Shown: positions 46,601 through 56,740 of the stretch, in pieces
Position numbering within the stretch: position 1 is the first letter of the stretch
How the letters are laid out: each line of letters begins with the position of its first letter
Assembly: GCF_003576645.1 (NCBI RefSeq)
Contig: NC_044925.1
Span: forward strand, 19,455,372 to 19,519,371
Length of the DNA stretch: 64,000 nucleotides
Reading direction: 5' to 3'
From: Ipomoea triloba
Lineage: Eukaryota > Streptophyta > Magnoliopsida > Solanales > Convolvulaceae
Made by a program: the position numbers and the translations under genes
The notes under the pieces: generated by a model
What the model saw: the letters and a program-made list of their open reading frames with translations, nothing else
The model's database searches: none
What the model was told of the DNA's origin: nothing

Positions 46601-46956
46601 TAATATTAGTCTTTGGAATCCTCTCATGCAAGTGTGCAACTTAACGCCTACCCGTTTAAGTGCATCTTATGAAAAGGTGTTATAAACTGAGGGCAGATAG
46701 AATTTGAATGCCCACTATGAACGGTCGAGATCCTTTGCTCCCCCGGGTTGTATGCATGATGGCCACATGTACCCATCTCAGACATCAACAAGTGAACATA
46801 TCTGAACCAAGAGTCCAGATGCTTCCACGTCAGACCATTCCCGCATAATGCGCCCCATGCATGCGCTCGTCTCAATATCCCTGACATTGCAACTCCTCGG
46901 AGCCACAACTCACAACTCACAACACTCAAACTTCTCTCTCTCTCACACGGAGTAAA

Positions 46957-49900
46957 ATGCAAGAGTACAAGAGGAGAAAGAAAGGTTTAGCAGACAAGAA
47001 CCCGGCCGCAGCCGCCGGTGCCGGCGGCGCTGATGATCCGCAGCCCGGCCCTCTGGCCACATTCGCCGACGGCAACTCGGGATCAGCAAAAATTGCTCCG
47101 GAGGCGGCGGCTCGAAACCGTTCCGACGAAAAGGATGTTTTCTATGAAAGGTTGCAGAAGCTGAATGAGCCGTCCGGCCTCAGTCTAATGTGAGATAACT
47201 TTGTATGCATTTATTTATTTATTTATTTTTAATGCTTAGATAGTTAAAAAAACAAATATTTTATAGCTCATTTTAAGTTATATAAATAAATTATAAATTC
47301 TGTTGGTAAAATATGAAAAGTTTAAAATAATAATTTATTTTAGAATGCGATTTTAAGTACTTTTTTTTTATTAATTTATAAAAATAATATCTTATATACT
47401 TGTTACTCAAAATTTTAATTTTTTAGTTTTTAAATTTTTTTAATGTATTTTTACATTTATCATCAAATTCAACATTAATTTTATTAAAATATTTTAATTT
47501 TAATTAATTAGCTAACTTTTAATTTCAACCTACTTTTAGCTCGATCAGCGTGTCAAATAGGTTACTTTTTATTTTGATTTTCCAGAATTAATTTAAGGGA
47601 AACGAGTTTGGATTTGTATCTGTTGTACAAGGAAGTCACTATAAGAGGTGGATTTCATCAGGTATTCATAAATTAATTCGATCATTCAGATAGTCTTTGG
47701 TAGGTTTTGATGCTATATATATTAATTAATTTGTTAGATTTAATTAATTAGTGTATATATATAGGTGACGAAGGATGGGAAATGGGATGAAATTGCAAGG
47801 TTTATGAAGAGGAGGAATGATAATGTAATAATTTTAGCTACCCAACTTAAAAATGTGTATAATAGTATTCTTCACCAGTTTGAACAAATGCATCACTACC
47901 GGACTCCAGGAAAAGCTGCATCTCCATCCTCCCAACAAGGTACCATGCAATGGGATCGGAAACATACATGCACTAAAATCCAGCTACCTATATATGTCTC
48001 TCTTACATGCATGCATTGGGCCGGTTTGTTAAATAATCAGCCTATCAGCCAATTTTGGCTTATTTCACTATTAGTTGTTTGGTTATTAAGCTTTTTGTAA
48101 CTCCAAAATGCTAAAATTCAAAAGGCTACTTAGCTTTTTGAGAAAAGAAATTATACAAAATAGCTATCGGCTAACAACCAATTTATCAAACAACTTTATA
48201 CAATCAGCTAATATTATCAATAAATCATACCTTCTAACCCAAACAACCAACATCCATTTACCAAACAGGGCCATTATATTCTTCGGAATCCAACTTCAAT
48301 ATGATTCTTTGCTGATTTAATTTTGTTAAAACTCTTAATTTGAGACTTGCTCCATATAGTGTATCTATCTATATACACGGGAGGTGTTCTCACCTGAACT
48401 CCCCTATCCCTATATATATAGGGAGGAGAGGGGAGGGGAGGGGAGGGAGAGTTCAGGTGACCCGTGTGTATAAAAAACATTCAAAAGTGTGAAGACATCC
48501 GCATGGACCACACCCTCCATTGGAGCTAGAAATCAAATGCTATAATTTTAAAATTACTAAACTTTTTAAGTTTGTAATAATTATAAAGGAGAATTGAACT
48601 TTTCGTCCATAAGTTATATGGTAATTGTAGAATTTGTCACTAAGAATGGTCGTGCTCACTAAAAGTGAGTATGATCAACACTTGAAGGGACAAATTCTAC
48701 AATTATCATATAATAGACGAAAAATGTAATTTTTCTAATTTTAAAATAAACTTACTTGTAAAAGTTTTTTTTTTATTTTTTTATAATTATAAAAATGATC
48801 TTTTTTTTAAACCCTCGATGAACGGCTAAAATTAGTCATCACATCACTTTTTACAAGGCAGTTTTATTTGATTCTGCATTTCTACCCATATGTATGTATG
48901 TATGTGTCATCTCATATGAAATTTTGGCAATTGTTATACCATGGATCAATTGTGGATTATTGTTATTGTGTGCGAGCACTTAAATATTATGTATTTTCAA
49001 TTAATAAATTATATGTCTATTACAATTAGCATATTATGTATATATGTCTGTAGTTAATAAATTATGTACATGCAATTAACATATATATTATGTATATGTT
49101 AATTGAATGCACATAATTGGAATGTATTTTTGGACCAGGTTACACAATGCAAAGTGGACCTTGATCCATCCTATAATTTGCCAAAGTTTGGAGTCTGTTT
49201 AATTTCAACAATTAATGTAGGTTGCTCTGCAGATAGCCCAAATGGCCTGAGAGGGACAAAGAGACAATACGAGAGATCGTCTCCTTCGCTGCTTCTCTGC
49301 TCTAATATTCAGGACACTCCTGACAATTATTACCAACTTTCAAAAGGTTTGTTTGTGGCTTATGTTGTAAAACTACATACAACAATGATTCCATCTCACT
49401 TAATCTATCTGTTGTATGTATGTTAACATGGACTGAAATGAATAGTAGTACTGAAACTAAATTATATTCATGCTGGAGTATAATATGTAAAAGATTGAGA
49501 TGGATCAGATGATTTAACTTGGAACATTATATTAAACATACATTTCCCACTTTGTCTCTCTTAGGTGCCCAAAATGAAATGTAGATTTGCAATATTTTCC
49601 TATATATGTTCCATTCAGCAAGTTTGATTATTTTTAGCGACTCTGCAGGGCCTAAGACACCCGAGCTAAAACCAATCCTGCAAACTTCGACAAATGATAA
49701 GGAATTGAAGAAAGAACGGTGTGGTCTAGAGGCACCAGTGAAAGCCAGGACTGCATATCAACTGTACCTGAAGTTGGAATGTGATCGGTTTAAGAATGCA
49801 CACGGGGACAACTCGGTTAATCAGAAAGTGAGAGATGAAATCATTGATACCTGGAGGCATCTTTCTGAAAGTGACCGAAAGGTATACATGCTTCCTTGAA

Positions 49901-50675
49901 GTACATTTTGTGAGTTAGCAATCACGATATAGTATAGTATAGTATATCATTTAATCAATTATTGAGAATATTCATGGCTCTGTTAGGCATACCTAGCTTA
50001 AAGCTGAAAGTTTAAAAGCTAGTAGCTACTAGCTTATTTTGAAATGCTACGAATGGCAGTGTTTCAAAATAAACTATTATTTTAATCTCTCAATGTTTTA
50101 CCAATTCAAACAGAGCTTATAGCTTATTTGTAACTTAAAATAAGCTATAAACTCTACGAAACATAGTCATATGTATCATAACACCAGCCATAAAAATATA
50201 TTGTTTACATGTGCCCTAACTCCTAAGGCCTGAAAATTTTTGAACAAGACAACCTAGCTTTTACTTAATTTGTTATTACTTGATTTTACAGCCATATGTT
50301 GATGCTAGTAACAAGGACAAAGAAAGATATAACCTACAAATGGCTGCTTATAAGGAACATAAGAGCAAGTCGAGCAACCAAAGCTTGAGCCACGTTTCAA
50401 CTCAGAGCCTAAGCTTGTTCCATATTTCATCTCAAAGTGAAACAAAAAGCCACCAAAGCTGGTTCAGCAGTTCAGCCCCAAGCGTCATTAACTTTGGTTC
50501 ATCATCATCATCATCGCAAACCTATGACGACTACTATGTGACTTTGCAAGGTGATGATGGCGGGAATGAGCTTGCGCCGCCTGATAAATCCCTAGTTGAT
50601 TCAACCATTGAAATGCTAAAGGGTGCGCACCCTGGCGACCCCATATTTCAGGTTGATTGGGACTATTCCTTCTGA
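46957..50675 (+). CDS. ARID-HMG DNA-binding protein (6 exons)
   Basis: Nuclear DNA-binding protein of the plant ARID-HMG type (HMGB9/10/11/15-like). Exons 46957-47189, 47586-47661, 47765-47939, 49233-49346, 49649-49881, 50292-50675; all phases join to 1215 nt, 404 residues. The N-terminus is basic, then Ala/Gly/Pro-rich. The ARID domain spans about residues 57-150 (FYERLQKLNEP, DLYLLYKEVTIRGGFHQV, WDEIARFMKRR). The HMG box spans about 227-298 (KARTAYQLYLK, VRDEIIDTWRHLSESDRKPY, KERYNLQMAAYK). The tail is Ser/Gln-rich then acidic. ARID prefers AT-rich DNA and HMG bends DNA; family members act in pollen development and stress, but the target here is unknown. Introns 3 and 5 carry MITEs. Which HMGB number applies cannot be settled. 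Confidence 0.92.
48018..48272. mobile_element. Harbinger/Tourist-like MITE in ARID-HMG intron 3
   Basis: The ends are GGGCCGGTTTGTTAAATAAT and (reverse complement) GGCCCTGTTTGGTAAATGGA. A 3-bp ATT flanks both sides (48015-48017, 48273-48275). A relative is at 45325-45660. Confidence 0.7.
48370..48480. repeat. G-rich imperfect inverted repeat
   Basis: GGGAGGTGTTCTCACCTGAACTCCCC at its core is inverted against GGGAGAGTTCAGGTGACCCG (about 48380-48462), with a (GGGGA)n run at 48424-48446. It lies in intron 3 of the ARID-HMG gene. Nature unknown; possibly a foldback MITE. Confidence 0.5.
49976..50168. mobile_element. Small MITE in ARID-HMG intron 5
   Basis: The ends GGCTCTGTTAGGCATACC and (reverse complement) GACTATGTTTCGTAGAG are diverged inverted repeats, with matching arms around AGCTTATTTTG. 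A Tourist-like MITE is likely, but the target duplication is unclear. Confidence 0.5.
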
Positions 50676-51037
50676 TCATATATATATATATATCCCCATT
50701 GCTATTGCTAGTTATGTTATGTTTTTGCTTCGATGGTGCCATAACTCTTGCCAAGCTAAGGCTTCTGGATTGTAAGTGTAGTTTTTATTTTAGAAACTAC
50801 TCCGTAGTTGAAGAAATTTTGGGTGACTTGTTTTGTGATGGTGATAAATTGTTGATTTTGAAAATTCCCATGTCTTTAAATAAATAAGGAGCCTGATGGT
50901 ATTTTCGGACTGGAGAAGTCAATAGGATATATTTGGTTAAGAGTGCTTACAGGTTCCTCCTTACAGGAAGGAGCCTAATGGTATTTACTGGTCCCCTTCT
51001 TTGGTGAGAATGCCTTCTCGGCTCCAATTGACGTCGG
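50676..51037. other. ARID-HMG 3' UTR and spacer
   Basis: Starts with a (TA)n run after the stop codon, then non-coding sequence to the tandem array at 51038. A GGAGCCTAATGGTATT phrase occurs twice (50889 and 50967). No gene. Confidence 0.45.
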
Positions 51038-51409
51038 ACCCTAGTGACATGCTATTGTAGATCAAGAGGCCCTAGTGACATGCTATTGTAGACCTCCAGT
51101 GACATGCTATTGTAGATCAGGAGGCCCTAGTGACACTCCAGTGACATGCTATTGTAGATCAGGAGGCCCTAGTGACATGCTATTGTAGATCAATTGTAGA
51201 TCAGGAGGCCCTAGTGACATGCTATTGTAGATCAAGAGGCCCTAGTGACATGCTATTGTAGACCTCCAGTGACATGCTATTGTAGATCAGGAGGCCCTAG
51301 TGACACTCCAGTGACATGCTATTGTAGATCAGGAGGCCCTAGTGACATGCTATTGTAGATCAATTGTAGATCAGGAGGCCCTAGTGACATGCTATTGTAG
51401 ATCAGGAGG
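51038..51409. repeat. Higher-order tandem array (31-bp unit, 170-bp period)
   Basis: The basic unit is CCCTAGTGACATGCTATTGT followed by AGATCAGGAGG. Units vary in length, and the whole pattern is duplicated with a period of 170 bp (51061 and 51231 start the same AGATCAAGAGGC variant). The second copy is nearly identical to the first, so the last duplication is recent. Confidence 0.9.
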
Positions 51410-51410
51410 T

Positions 51411-51535
51411 CGCTAACATGTTTTTAGATTTTATTGCACCAATTCAAATTACAATATTAATGGATTAATTACTAACATGTTTTTAGATTTTATTGCACCA
51501 ATTCAAATTACAATATTAATGGATTAATTACTACT
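51411..51535. repeat. Perfect ~59-bp tandem duplication
   Basis: The segment beginning CTAACATGTTTTTAGATTTT is repeated head to tail with no visible differences, directly after the 51038-51409 array. Confidence 0.85.
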
Positions 51536-51589
51536 TTAAAAAATTTAAGAGCTTAATTGACTTTTTAAATAAAGTTTGAAATTCTATCA

Positions 51590-51930
51590 ATTAACACATA
51601 ACTATTAAGTAAAATGACAATATACGTAATGTTTTGTTAACAAAAAATATTTCTAATACAAATTTACCCTAACGATTTTATAACTAACTACTAACTCAAT
51701 AGTCATTGTCATCATCATTCAATTAAAAGATAATAATCTTTTTTTTTTTTAATATAACTGATCCTATTACATTGTAATAATACTGTTGAAAGATAAGGGG
51801 TCATCGCCTCGATCTCATGACCTCCCATATGGGAGAGTCATTACATGTCATCTTAGTACAATGTGCTTGGTTAAAAGATAATAATTGTAAAAAATGAGTT
51901 TCTTAAATATGAAATGATATCTACTATCTA
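51590..51930. repeat. Dispersed repeat copy 1 (Helitron target family)
   Basis: Shares ordered phrases with 56515-56740, 58043-58330 and 60110-60345: TTTCTAATACAAATTTACCC, ACTAACTC(A/C)ATAGT, CATCATTCAATTA and GAGTTTCTTAAATATG.AATG. It ends at ATGATA followed by TCTACTATC, the same target position at which the 56741 Helitron is inserted. A SINE-like phrase (CTCCCATATGGGAG) at 51826-51839 interrupts it. Confidence 0.6.
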
Positions 51931-52674
51931 TCTACTATCTACATCTACTATATTAATAAGAACCAATAAAGTTAAGTCTACAACGGAAATTAAAAGATGC
52001 CCGTCAAATTATTTTGATTTTAGTATTCTTTTTATGATTTTCCTTTTTTATTCTGTATTTTATTATTTTCTTCCTTTAATTTAAATAACCACATATTCTG
52101 TTAGTATAAACTTTAGTAACGGAATATTCCGTTAACTTTTAACTTACCCATTAATTGTTTAAAAAAAAACTTACCCATTAATTTTTATAAGAAAGGTCTT
52201 AGATTCGAACTTCATCCTAATCAGAGTTGGCATAAATTTTGAACATATATTACGAATACGAATATGCTAGAATATATTATTGAAAAATAATAAGTACCTC
52301 GCTCTATTACTCTTATTAAATTAAATAAATTAGTAGCTACAACAACAAAAAATAATGCATATGCATTTCTTTAATTTATAATTCGATGTCTATAATGCAT
52401 TTATTCAATTTTTTTTATTCATTATAAAAAAATTAAAACAGAGATATAATTTCATTAGTTATATTGTTTTTATTTTCTACAATGCAAATATATTCCTTAC
52501 CTTCAAATTCATTAATTAATTATATATACTCACTACATTGTTCATTTTTTTTTCTTTTTACACTATCTTGTAATTAAATATCATATAGTGTGTTTATGGA
52601 TTTTAAAGCGTTAACAAGTAAATTAAAAAATAGGGATTTTAATTAAAATAATAATTTTTTTATAAATAAATAAA
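51931..52674. other. AT-rich DNA with a Helitron-like 5' start
   Basis: Begins TCTACTATC, then CTACTATATTAATAAGAACC, resembling the 5' ends of plant Helitrons. No matching 3' CTAG end or hairpin was found downstream, so only a fragment is likely. No ORF supported. Confidence 0.4.
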
Positions 52675-53527
52675 GAATTAATTACACTTTTAGTCCTGTG
52701 ACTATTGGGGTCCTATTAATTTGAGTATGCAACTTTAAAAAGCAACAATTTAGTCCCCTGACTATCGATTTTTTAATAGATTTGGTCCTGCCGACCAAAT
52801 CACCGGTCAAATATCGCCGAAAAAACATAGCCCATTTTAAATAATTTATTCATAGGGGCAAATTAGTCATTTCACTTCCTTTCTTCTTCTTCCTTTGTCA
52901 CCCTCTGCTAGAACGCCATTTCATCGATAGTCAGGGGACACCATTTCATCCATATTTCTTTCATTCGATGAAAATAGAACGCCAAAGGAAGAAGAAATTG
53001 CTGCTTTTTAACAAATTAGAACGTGGGTTATGTTTTTCATCCATATTTCTTTCATTTTTTTTAAAGATGGGATTTTCTATTTGGGAGGCTAGAAGGCTGG
53101 AGAGGACCCAGTCCGTTTCTTTTCCTTCTTTCAATCGCCGTCGAACGGACCATTTTGGTTCGTCGGAGTATCCGGTGTGGATAGCAGCGTGGAGGCGAAG
53201 TCCGACGACGCCATTGTTGCACTCACTCCAGTCCGTCAATCCCGCCGGCGTTAATCCATGGTGGCTTCAAGCAGATCGGACTTTAACAACGGAGAAGAGA
53301 TTGGACTTTGGTGAAGAAGAACAGAGGATGAAAAGACCAAAATGCCCCTCTTATTAAACAAATTAAATCAGTTACAACTTTTCGGCGATATTTGACCGGT
53401 GATTTGGCCGGCAGGACTAAATCCGTTAAAAAATCGATAGTCAGGGGACTAAATTGTTGCTTTTTAAAGTCGCGTACTCAAATTAATAGGACCCCAATAG
53501 TCACAGGACCAAAAGTGTAATTAAATC
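52675..53527. mobile_element. Long-TIR element with GC-rich core, Mutator-like
   Basis: The arms are about 170 bp of near-perfect inverted repeat starting GA(A/T)TTAATTACACTTTT and including GTGACTATTGGGGTCC and AAATATCGCCGAA-type phrases. The 853-bp element has a GC-rich core (about 53080-53300) open in one plus frame (52968-53357) without recognised domains. Flanks are both ATAAATAAATAA-type low-complexity sequence, compatible with but not proving a target duplication. The core may be captured host sequence. Confidence 0.72.
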
Positions 53528-53545
53528 ATAAATAAATAATTAGCG

Positions 53546-53895
53546 ACGGAAATATCCGTCGCTATTCCCTTTCAAATTCGTCACCAAATCTTCAAATTAA
53601 GAAATTAGTGACGGATATTTCTTGATTTAGCGACGGATTTTCCGTAGCTAGATTTAGCGACAAAAGTTATCGTCGTTATTCCCTCACAAATTTTACCATA
53701 AATTCGTCGCCGGAAAGAATTTAGTGACGGATTTATTTTACTTAGTGACGGATATTTTAGTCGCTAGATTCTAGCGACGGAAAAAAATTTTGTCGCTAAA
53801 TTCTAGCGAGAAGGGTTTTTGTGACGGACAGATTCCGTCGCTAAACCCGTTTAGCGACGGATTTATCCGTCGCTAAAAACGCGCTTTTTGTAGTG
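53546..53895. mobile_element. CACTA transposon end (terminal and subterminal repeats)
   Basis: Reverse-complemented, the sequence starts CACTACAAAAAGCGCGTTTT and continues with many copies of TTAGCGACGGA in both orientations. The CACTA terminus and clustered ~10-12 bp subterminal motifs identify the superfamily. The other terminus is not seen: the left side simply joins the 52675-53527 element. It is therefore a fragment or solo end. Confidence 0.85.
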
Positions 53896-54341
53896 TCAAA
53901 GTTATAATACAAAATAATTATATTATATATATTTAGTTACCAAGATTCTATTAATAACATGAATAACAAAAACAATTTGAAGCCAATCATATTAACTACT
54001 TGGGAGGATTTGTTGACAAAGAAGACATTCAAATAACCCGATAAATTGAAGCGGGAAACTACCCCCTAATATCTTTAAACTACATCACATGTCACAACTA
54101 TTCACTTTAAAGGTAATTGTATTTCTTTATTAATATGATTTAAAATGTATAAATTTTTACAGAGTACTACCTTATCTAATCTTAATCCTTAAATAAACTA
54201 GGAATTTCTCTATCCAGAAGAATTCATTCAACCATAATGGTTGATCAAAATAAAAGTAACTCGAGCAAAACACCAAAACTCCTAAAGTACTGGTATGCTT
54301 TTATATATGCTGAGAATAATATGTAAATGGTAATTAGATCA
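53896..54341. other. Intergenic DNA, no gene seen
   Basis: AT-rich; no ORF or recognisable repeat boundary. Confidence 0.4.
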
Positions 54342-54858
54342 TTATCTTACGAAACTATATTTAAAACTCGTTATTAAAAATGTCAATGTAGGCAATAGAA
54401 ATATGGTATCACAAATAGATAATGTGACAATTGTTAGCTTATTGTCTTTTTCGTATTCATTTCCTTCGCCTATTTTGATGAGTGCCTCCCATATTTCTTT
54501 GGTAGTTTTGCACTTCCTTATTTTTGGAAATATGGTATCATCAATGGGCTTTAAACAAAATATCATTGACAATGTTGTCCAAGTTATTTCGTATTCTATC
54601 GTCAGAAGTCCATTCCGACTTTGACTTTTATTTGTACTGAGGAGCATCCGGTGATAGAACAAATGCCATGTTAGCCTTCAATATTTCTATTGGACCATTT
54701 GAGATTACTTCCCACATTTGGTGGAGGATGAGATCATTACAAAAAATCTGGCATTTAATTCCCCATGTGTAACCTCCACCCACTAAGCAACATTTATATC
54801 CACTAACAAGTCCATTATAAGAGAAATAACTCTGAAAATAATGATTGGAATTAATCAT
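54342..54858 (-). pseudogene. Copia-type gag (UBN2-like) relic
   Basis: Two minus-strand frames (54858-54628 and 54662-54342) together give phrases typical of plant copia gag: W.VISNGP, KIRKCKTTKEIWEAL and EGNEYEKDNKL. A frameshift near 54645 and loss of everything downstream mark it as a relic. No LTR or pol was found next to it. Confidence 0.72.
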
Positions 54859-54887
54859 ATTAATTCCGTAATATCAAGAGTCATTTC

Positions 54888-55107
54888 TGAATAGACATCG
54901 GACGTGCGTCTGCGTACCTTCGAGACATCACACAGGTCCGCGAGACATCGCACTCGCACGCGAACGACCTCTCGCGAGAGGTCGACTCCGCTAGCCGCTG
55001 AATAGACATCGGACGTGCGTCTGCGTACCTTCGAGACATCACACAGGTCCGCGAGACATCGCACTCGCACGTGAACGACCTCTCGCGAGAGGTCGACTCC
55101 GCTAGCC
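54888..55107. repeat. GC-rich 110-bp tandem duplication with palindromes
   Basis: Units 54888-54997 and 54998-55107 differ at one or two positions. Each contains the 18-bp perfect palindrome GACCTCTCGCGAGAGGTC. A third, partial and inverted-order echo (CGCGAGACATTGAAC, GAGAGGTC) follows at 55110-55145. It is strikingly GC- and CpG-rich against an AT-rich background. The antisense frame is open across both copies but shows no domain. Confidence 0.9.
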
Positions 55108-55334
55108 GCCCGCGAGACATTGAACTACTTCTTCGAGAGGTCAGTTCGTTTGATGTCTTGGTTCTGAGATGGAAAACTCGTTCGAAAATATGGCATAACT
55201 TAACATGCGCCCGCAGGTGCCGACAACACGAAGCTTAGTTTGGGAATTGATTTACACCCTCCCTGCACGCAAGAAAGAGCATCTATGCTATACAAGTTAC
55301 TTAGTCATAAAAAGACTCTTGTATATATAGTGGG

Positions 55335-55466
55335 GCAAATGTTCATTCCCAACCAATGTGGGACAAAAGCTACATAGCAAATGTTCATTCCCAACCAATG
55401 TGGGACAAAAGCTACATAAGCTTTGTTCATTCCCAACCAATGTGGGACAAAAGCTACATAAGCTTT
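55335..55466. repeat. Three tandem 42-bp units
   Basis: Each unit carries GTTCATTCCCAACCAATGTG then GGACAAAAGCTACATA. The inverted CCCAACCAATGTGGGA core is a motif common in plant LTR and intron-like repeats. Period is exactly 42 bp. Confidence 0.9.
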
Positions 55467-56029
55467 CTCCCTCACCCAAATTCCATTTCAAATGGGTCTA
55501 CTTTGAGAATCAATTTCTCATTCACCCATTATCCATTTTGAGCGTATAATATATCGATCTCTTCGTCTAAATACGAAGAACCCGAATCCACTTTGACCCG
55601 ACCCAAATCGGAAGTGAACTCACATATATTTATACCACAAAATGACCACTTAAAATGCCATTTTTAGTGCAATTTTCCAACACCTTCTTCTTCACAGTTT
55701 TCTCCCTCATCTCATTTCCTTTTTTCTCCTTCTGCTCATTAGCCACAGGTTTGGAAGCTTGGGTATCTTCTGATGCTTGGGCCTCTAAAGTCTTCTCGGC
55801 AACCTCTTTCTAGCTAGAAATTCTTCACTCTAATCTGAATAAAAATTATTCACTCTTCTTCTAGAGGATAGCAGTCCTTAGCTTTTGGGCCTTGAACAAG
55901 AACTACTACTCTTGTACTCCTTCAATGTTGCAGAAAGCGTTAGACACTAGGCGCCTAGGTGGTTGACTAATTTTTGTTTTGTTTTGTTTTTTGTTTTGTT
56001 TTAATTTTTGGTTTTTTTTTAAATAGAGG
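55467..56029. other. Intergenic DNA, no gene seen
   Basis: Pyrimidine-rich patch at 55680-55740 and a (GTTTT)n run at 55975-56005. No ORF supported. Confidence 0.4.
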
Positions 56030-56352
56030 TATTTGTAATCTAAAAACATAATAAGTTTCAATCTAGGTTATATCCCTAGTTTATGTACGTTTTTTCTGTT
56101 AATTTTTTTTTATCTTATGCTATAAAAGTTGTACTACATAATTTTCTGAACAAAAATACACCTACCGTTATAATTTTTGTTATCTTTACACATTATTATT
56201 ACCATGAACATGCGCCATACACAATATGTTTTCTAACAATCTTCAATGGTAAGTGTGAATTCATTTAGATTTTAATTAAATATACCATAGTTATATTTAG
56301 TAATTTATTATTTATTTAATTCTTACTTCAATAATATTAATATGAATTCAAC

Positions 56353-56419
<67 letters not shown>

Positions 56420-56503
56420 CACTATTATTTAAAAAATATTTTAATTTAACTAAGATTTTAACATTGAGTATTAATATTAGGCATCGCGCATATAAAATAC
56501 TAG
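56030..56503 (+). mobile_element. Helitron-like fragment with 3' terminus
   Basis: Ends TAAAATACTAG followed by T, preceded by GGCATCGCGCA, the worn 3' signature of the family seen at 44739 and 58042. Upstream phrases (TATCCCTAGTTTATG, GTTATAA, CATTATTATTACCAT) resemble 44290-44500. A (TA)n run at 56358-56410 is inside. 5' end not found. Confidence 0.5.
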
Positions 56504-56514
56504 TATTTCAATAA

Positions 56515-56740
56515 AACACTCTCATACAAATTTATCCTAACCACCTTGTCTACTACTTACTCATTGCATTGTCATTGTCGTCACCATTCAATTAATAGAT
56601 AATAATAGATATATAAATAAAAATGAGTTTCTTAAATATGGAATGATATATTAAATAAATGACTTTGTCCACGTCATTCCATTAATTGATAATGATAATA
56701 ATATATAAATAAAAATGAGTTTCTTAAATATGGAATGATA
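56515..56740. repeat. Dispersed repeat copy 2, holding the Helitron empty site
   Basis: Contains two tandem sub-copies of the end segment. The first (to about 56700) reads GGAATGATATATTAAATAAA without interruption. The second reads GGAATGATA and is then cut by the Helitron at 56741. This gives the empty and filled site side by side. Confidence 0.8.

Noticed and set aside
51038..51409. CRISPR-like repeat array
   Set aside because: Units are directly adjacent with no unique spacers, the host is a plant, and the pattern is explained by tandem and block duplication.
52968..53357. 129-codon plus-strand ORF as a real gene
   Set aside because: It lies wholly inside a long-TIR element, has no recognisable domain, and starts within one TIR arm region. 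I treat it as the element's core.
54881..55120. Repetitive Cys/Arg-containing antisense ORF as a peptide gene
   Set aside because: Open in more than one frame because of the 110-bp tandem duplication; no signal peptide or conserved spacing.
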